Shown here: piece after piece, positions 20,526 to 22,840 of the stretch
How the letters are laid out: each line of letters opens with the position of its first letter
How positions within the stretch are numbered: the first letter of the stretch is position 1
Assembly (NCBI GenBank): GCA_026260175.1
Contig: JAKCWW010008522.1
Location: 3,162 to 26,001, forward strand
Length of the DNA: 22,840 bases
Source: Reticulitermes lucifugus
Taxonomy: Eukaryota; Arthropoda; Insecta; Blattodea; Rhinotermitidae
Reading direction: 5' to 3'
The notes under the pieces: model-generated
The model's input: only the letters and a program-made list of their open reading frames with translations
Databases searched by the model: none
What the model was told of the DNA's origin: nothing
Made by a program: the position numbers and the translations under genes

Positions 20526-20533
20526 TGCCAATA

Positions 20534-20926
20534 ATGGAGTTTTCAAGCAGTCACAAGGGCAACCAAGTTTTGACTTACTTGGGTTTTGAATATCTGTCTT
20601 TTCGCACTATAAATGGAGAGCTGACTTGGAGATGCAGGCAGAGTCGCTCTATAAAGTGTCATTCAACTATGAAGACAAAAGGTGGCAACACAGTACAACA
20701 ACCAACCGAACATTGTCATGATTCCTGTCCTCAAAAAGCAGAAGCCAACGTTGCCAGAAGAAAAATGAGGCAAGACATGAGAGTAGTTAGTGCTACCCCT
20801 CGCAATGTGATGGGGAATGTGTTGTCAGAGTTGAGTAACGATGTACTGGCCCATATGCCCAAACAATCATCCCTTGCGAGAAATCTTCTAACTTACAGTA
20901 AAATAAAAAAAACCAAAAAGTGTTGA
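20534..20926 (+). CDS. FLYWCH-type zinc finger protein of a Mutator-like element
   Basis: A 130-residue protein, intact, with TGA at 20924-20926. Residues 3-64 fit the FLYWCH pattern: F3, G9, L13-Y15, G17-F18-Y20, W32, and a Cys2-His2 zinc site C34, C42, H60, H62 (WRC, KC, EHCH). Residues about 70-125 (RKMRQDMRVV, then VLSELSNDVLAHMPKQSSLA) match the linker that usually joins FLYWCH to the MULE transposase domain. The protein stops there, with a lysine-rich end KIKKTKKC. In the wider family FLYWCH domains bind DNA or protein partners; in transposases this part probably recognises the element ends. A frame open further upstream (ATG 20474) adds 20 hydrophobic AT-encoded residues that look like untranslated or intron sequence, so ATG 20534 is preferred. 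It could be a truncated transposase or an accessory or repressor protein. It lies between the inverted repeats, with a poly(A) signal just downstream. Confidence 0.78.
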   Translation: MEFSSSHKGNQVLTYLGFEYLSFRTINGELTWRCRQSRSIKCHSTMKTKGGNTVQQPTEHCHDSCPQKAEANVARRKMRQDMRVVSATPRNVMGNVLSELSNDVLAHMPKQSSLARNLLTYSKIKKTKKC

Positions 20927-20969
20927 CTGTTCACTTTGTAGGAAAAAGAAAAAATAATTTATTTTTGTA

Positions 20970-20980
20970 AATAAAATAAA
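20970..20980 (+). terminator. Poly(A) signal of the FLYWCH gene
   Basis: Overlapping AATAAA hexamers at 20970-20975 and 20975-20980 lie about 45 bases after the stop codon, followed by a T/G-containing stretch. This fits a compact gene ending before the right inverted repeat. Confidence 0.55.
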
Positions 20981-21104
20981 AGGGTTTAGTTGCAAAAAAA
21001 CCAGAGCATTTTATTTCCTGTAATTTCCCTTACAAAAATTTACATCCAAATTTTCTATTTTATTTGTTTATACTCAGACTTATTCAAGATTAAAATTTAT
21101 TTTA

Positions 21105-21404
21105 TTATAACTTTATTTATAAACATATTCTTCGTTCATGTCAATAAGAATACTGCATGTTTGAACTTCACGTCATAGCATGCACATAACGCTTTATGAA
21201 GAGTGTATTACTTGATAGTATTGTGAATGTGAGAATTTTTCTATGTGCGTACTTTTCTGTGTGAGCATTCTTCCGGGCGAGCATTTATCCGTGTGAGCAA
21301 TTTTCCGTGTGGGTGTTTTTCATGTGAGCATTTATGAGAGTGGGGTTTCTTCTGTGCGGAATTTTCGTGTGCGCTTTTTTCATGTGCGCATTTATCTGGT
21401 CACC
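21105..21404 (-). repeat. Right terminal inverted repeat with 16-bp subrepeats
   Basis: Inverted partner of 19849-20115. Subrepeats read GTGAGCATTTTTCC-like units on the plus strand between about 21215 and 21390. One extra unit near the outer end (CATGTGCGCATTTATC) is missing from the left arm, where the matching join reads TTGATAAAAGCCCACACG. Confidence 0.85.
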
Positions 21405-21413
21405 TCTGTGGAC
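21405..21413. repeat. Right target-site duplication of the Mutator-like element
   Basis: TCTGTGGAC, differing from the left copy (CCTGTGGAC) at the first base. Confidence 0.75.
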
Positions 21414-21739
21414 AGAATACACGATTTCGAATTAAGGCCTGGGTAGCAAGCCGGGCAAGATTAGTTTGACGCCAGCACTAAAGTCACTTTTTCTTCCGTT
21501 GAGTCACACGCAAGAAATCGCAAATCAGTTCTTTATTCCTCGCCGTTGACTGACGATACGAATATGGTATATAGTACTGAACAACGTGTGTTCTGAAGCA
21601 AGGCACACGCTAGAAATTCAGCCTGCATTAATTTCATTGAGAATTTCCTGATGCTGGTTAGTAAAAAATTTTTCGTAATTTGGAATCAGTGCTTAACAAA
21701 AAGAAAAGTAAGAGACGGTTGTATAGGGAGAAGAAAGAT

Positions 21740-21925
21740 GCTGGAAAGACATGCTTATGACAATTCCCACACACCCTCCTATCCCATCGAATTCGGAAGG
21801 GTTTTTACATGGGGTAAAGCGGCCAGGGCGTAAATTGAACACTGAGTTACATCTAGAGCCAAGTGTGAAAATGCGTGGAGCTATACCTCCACTCCATATT
21901 GTCTTCATAACGCGGTGCTTAATGA
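21740..21925 (-). repeat. Dispersed repeat family R, copy 5
   Basis: On the minus strand: GGAGGTATAGCTCCACGC, then about 45 bases later CTGGCCGCTTTACCCC, then ATTCGATGGGATAGGAGGG. The first block equals copy 1 (2910-2930); the second equals GGCCATTTTACCCC in copy 4. The minus frame here reads LRPGRFTPCKNPSEFDGIGG, a translation style common over this sort of insect repeat. The outer limits are uncertain. Confidence 0.58.
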
Positions 21926-22684
21926 TGAACAGGGAAAATTTTACATGCCATTTTTAGGCTCTTTTGTCAGTATAAAAAAGCATATCTCAACACACAAACA
22001 ATGGGACAAACAGACGTTCCTTGTTCATCTCAATGAGGCTTATTAGGTGTTTAGTGTTGTTATAACACCCGACATTAACATTAGCATTTCCTGAATGTAA
22101 TAACATCTCTCATTCCTAATGTGATTCTCTCCTATTGGGACAATTGTTATTGCTTTTCCGAAGTATTCAGATCCTATTTTTATTTATTATTTTTATAAAA
22201 GGAGTTTGCATCACATTTTTCCTTCTGCATATTAATATATTCCTTTTTGCTATTTTAAGGCAAATTCTGTACTACAGATTGAAGTAGAAACTGTTTCTTT
22301 CACGATAACAGTTAACAAATAGAACCCAGATGCCCAAATATTATGTGTCACATGAAAATCACTGTGTGTAATAGACTGTCCATTCTTTCTTTCTCATTAC
22401 AGAATTGTGTTGCGTAACCATACTGTCCTCAATTGCCACCTGTATTGAGGACTCTGCTGCGAAACCTAACCTCAGACGAGTGAAAAAAAAGCCTCTTCTA
22501 AGCATTAATCGACCTGAATAAAATGTGGACCTGTCCGTAATGGGGGATGTCCGATTTCGTTCACGATTTATTGCAGGGTTCAAAATCATATCCGATTTTG
22601 TTCACGAGATAAGCAGGTAGTTCTCAAGCCCCTTTTATGGTATATCCGTTTTCGTACACCGCTGTTGTTCATGTTTTCATCCCG
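21926..22684. other. Unannotated stretch with small repeats
   Basis: No gene was recognised. A 9-bp perfect stem with a 10-base loop lies at 22425-22452 (GTCCTCAAT / ATTGAGGAC). Three spaced copies of a 17-base motif TCCGATTTCGTTCACGA start at 22550, 22591 and 22645. The 76-codon minus frame (22359-22589) has no domain I recognise. Confidence 0.45.
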
Positions 22685-22840
22685 TCTAAGGTGTGGGTCT
22701 GCGGTCGCTCGCTTGCTGGGATTGCAGCTTCGAATCCCGCCAGGGGCATGGATGTCTCTCGTCAAGAGGAGTCCTATCGAGTGCGGTGTGTCTGAGTGCG
22801 ATCGTGAAGCCTCGACAATGAGGAGGCCCTGGCCCCCTAT
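22685..22840 (+). mobile_element. tRNA-derived SINE, copy C (cut by window edge)
   Basis: Begins within the A-box region (GTCTAAGGTGTGGGTCTGCG), has the B box GCTTCGAATCCC (22728-22739), then GAGGAGTCCTATCGAGTGCG and CAATGAGGAGGCCCTGGCCC up to the window edge. Compared with copy B it lacks about 55 bases between the B box and the GAGTCCTA block. The first 15 bases of the head are absent, so it is slightly 5'-truncated or diverged there. Confidence 0.78.

Larger units (their letters stand above)
19849..21404 (+). mobile_element. Mutator-like DNA transposon carrying a lone FLYWCH gene
   Basis: This is a 1,556-bp element with inverted repeats of about 270-300 bp at 19849-20115 and 21105-21404. 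The left end begins GGTTCCTTGATAAA; the right end on the minus strand begins GGTGACCAGATAAA (10 of 14 match). A 9-bp target duplication with one mismatch flanks it. Long inverted repeats, a 9-bp duplication and a FLYWCH zinc-finger gene together point to the Mutator superfamily (MULE), in which animal transposases often start with FLYWCH. No MULE catalytic domain is encoded, so an autonomous relative would be needed for movement. The right repeat has an extra subrepeat unit missing on the left. Insertion of this copy is old enough for the arms to have diverged. Confidence 0.85.

Noticed and set aside
20474..20533. Hydrophobic N-terminal extension of the FLYWCH protein as a membrane anchor or signal
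   Set aside because: AT-rich codons, an in-frame ATG directly before the conserved domain, and a plausible splice acceptor at 20525 argue that it is not translated.
1..22840. CRISPR array, bacterial operon, rRNA or phage features
   Set aside because: None seen; composition, repeats and splice-like signals are those of a eukaryotic genome.

Overview
The window looks like repeat-rich, gene-poor insect nuclear DNA. It is AT-rich, has no operon-like coding, and has no frame longer than 150 codons. Nothing in it reads as a host protein-coding gene. What can be supported is a set of transposable elements of different ages. The tRNA-derived SINE, the degraded LINE 3' ends and the other dispersed repeats resemble those I associate with cockroach and termite (Blattodea) genomes. 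That taxonomic placement is inference from remembered repeat style and was not checked against a database.

Layout. 1-60 is the head of a tRNA-derived SINE on the minus strand, cut by the window edge. 346-447 is a foldback hairpin. 2161-2701 is a short DNA transposon with about 110-bp terminal inverted repeats and a leftover transposase C-terminus. 2850-2975 is the first of five copies of a dispersed repeat (called family R here); the others are at 9667-9893, 12470-12700, 14220-14400 and 21740-21925. 4521-4835 is a head-to-head palindrome of two Penelope-like terminal sequences, each with a hammerhead-ribozyme-like core. 5750-5850 shares a block with the 346-447 hairpin. Three relics of one LINE 3' end lie at 11430-11735 (minus), 12855-13060 (plus) and 18255-18540 (plus). 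15288-15512 is a long pyrimidine tract, and 16900-16977 looks like a (GAA)n-tailed retrotransposon end. A nearly full-length SINE sits at 17569-17824, and a third SINE copy runs off the right edge at 22685-22840.

The best candidate for an undescribed system is at 19849-21404. It is a compact, 1,556-bp Mutator-like transposon, bounded by a 9-bp target duplication with one mismatch. Its long inverted repeats contain 16-bp tandem subrepeats. Its only gene is an intact FLYWCH zinc-finger protein with a possible 5'-UTR intron and a poly(A) signal, and no transposase domain follows. It therefore appears to be a non-autonomous, single-gene element carrying only the DNA-binding part of a MULE transposase.

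The elements do not form a pathway. The window is best read as a layered record of insertions.
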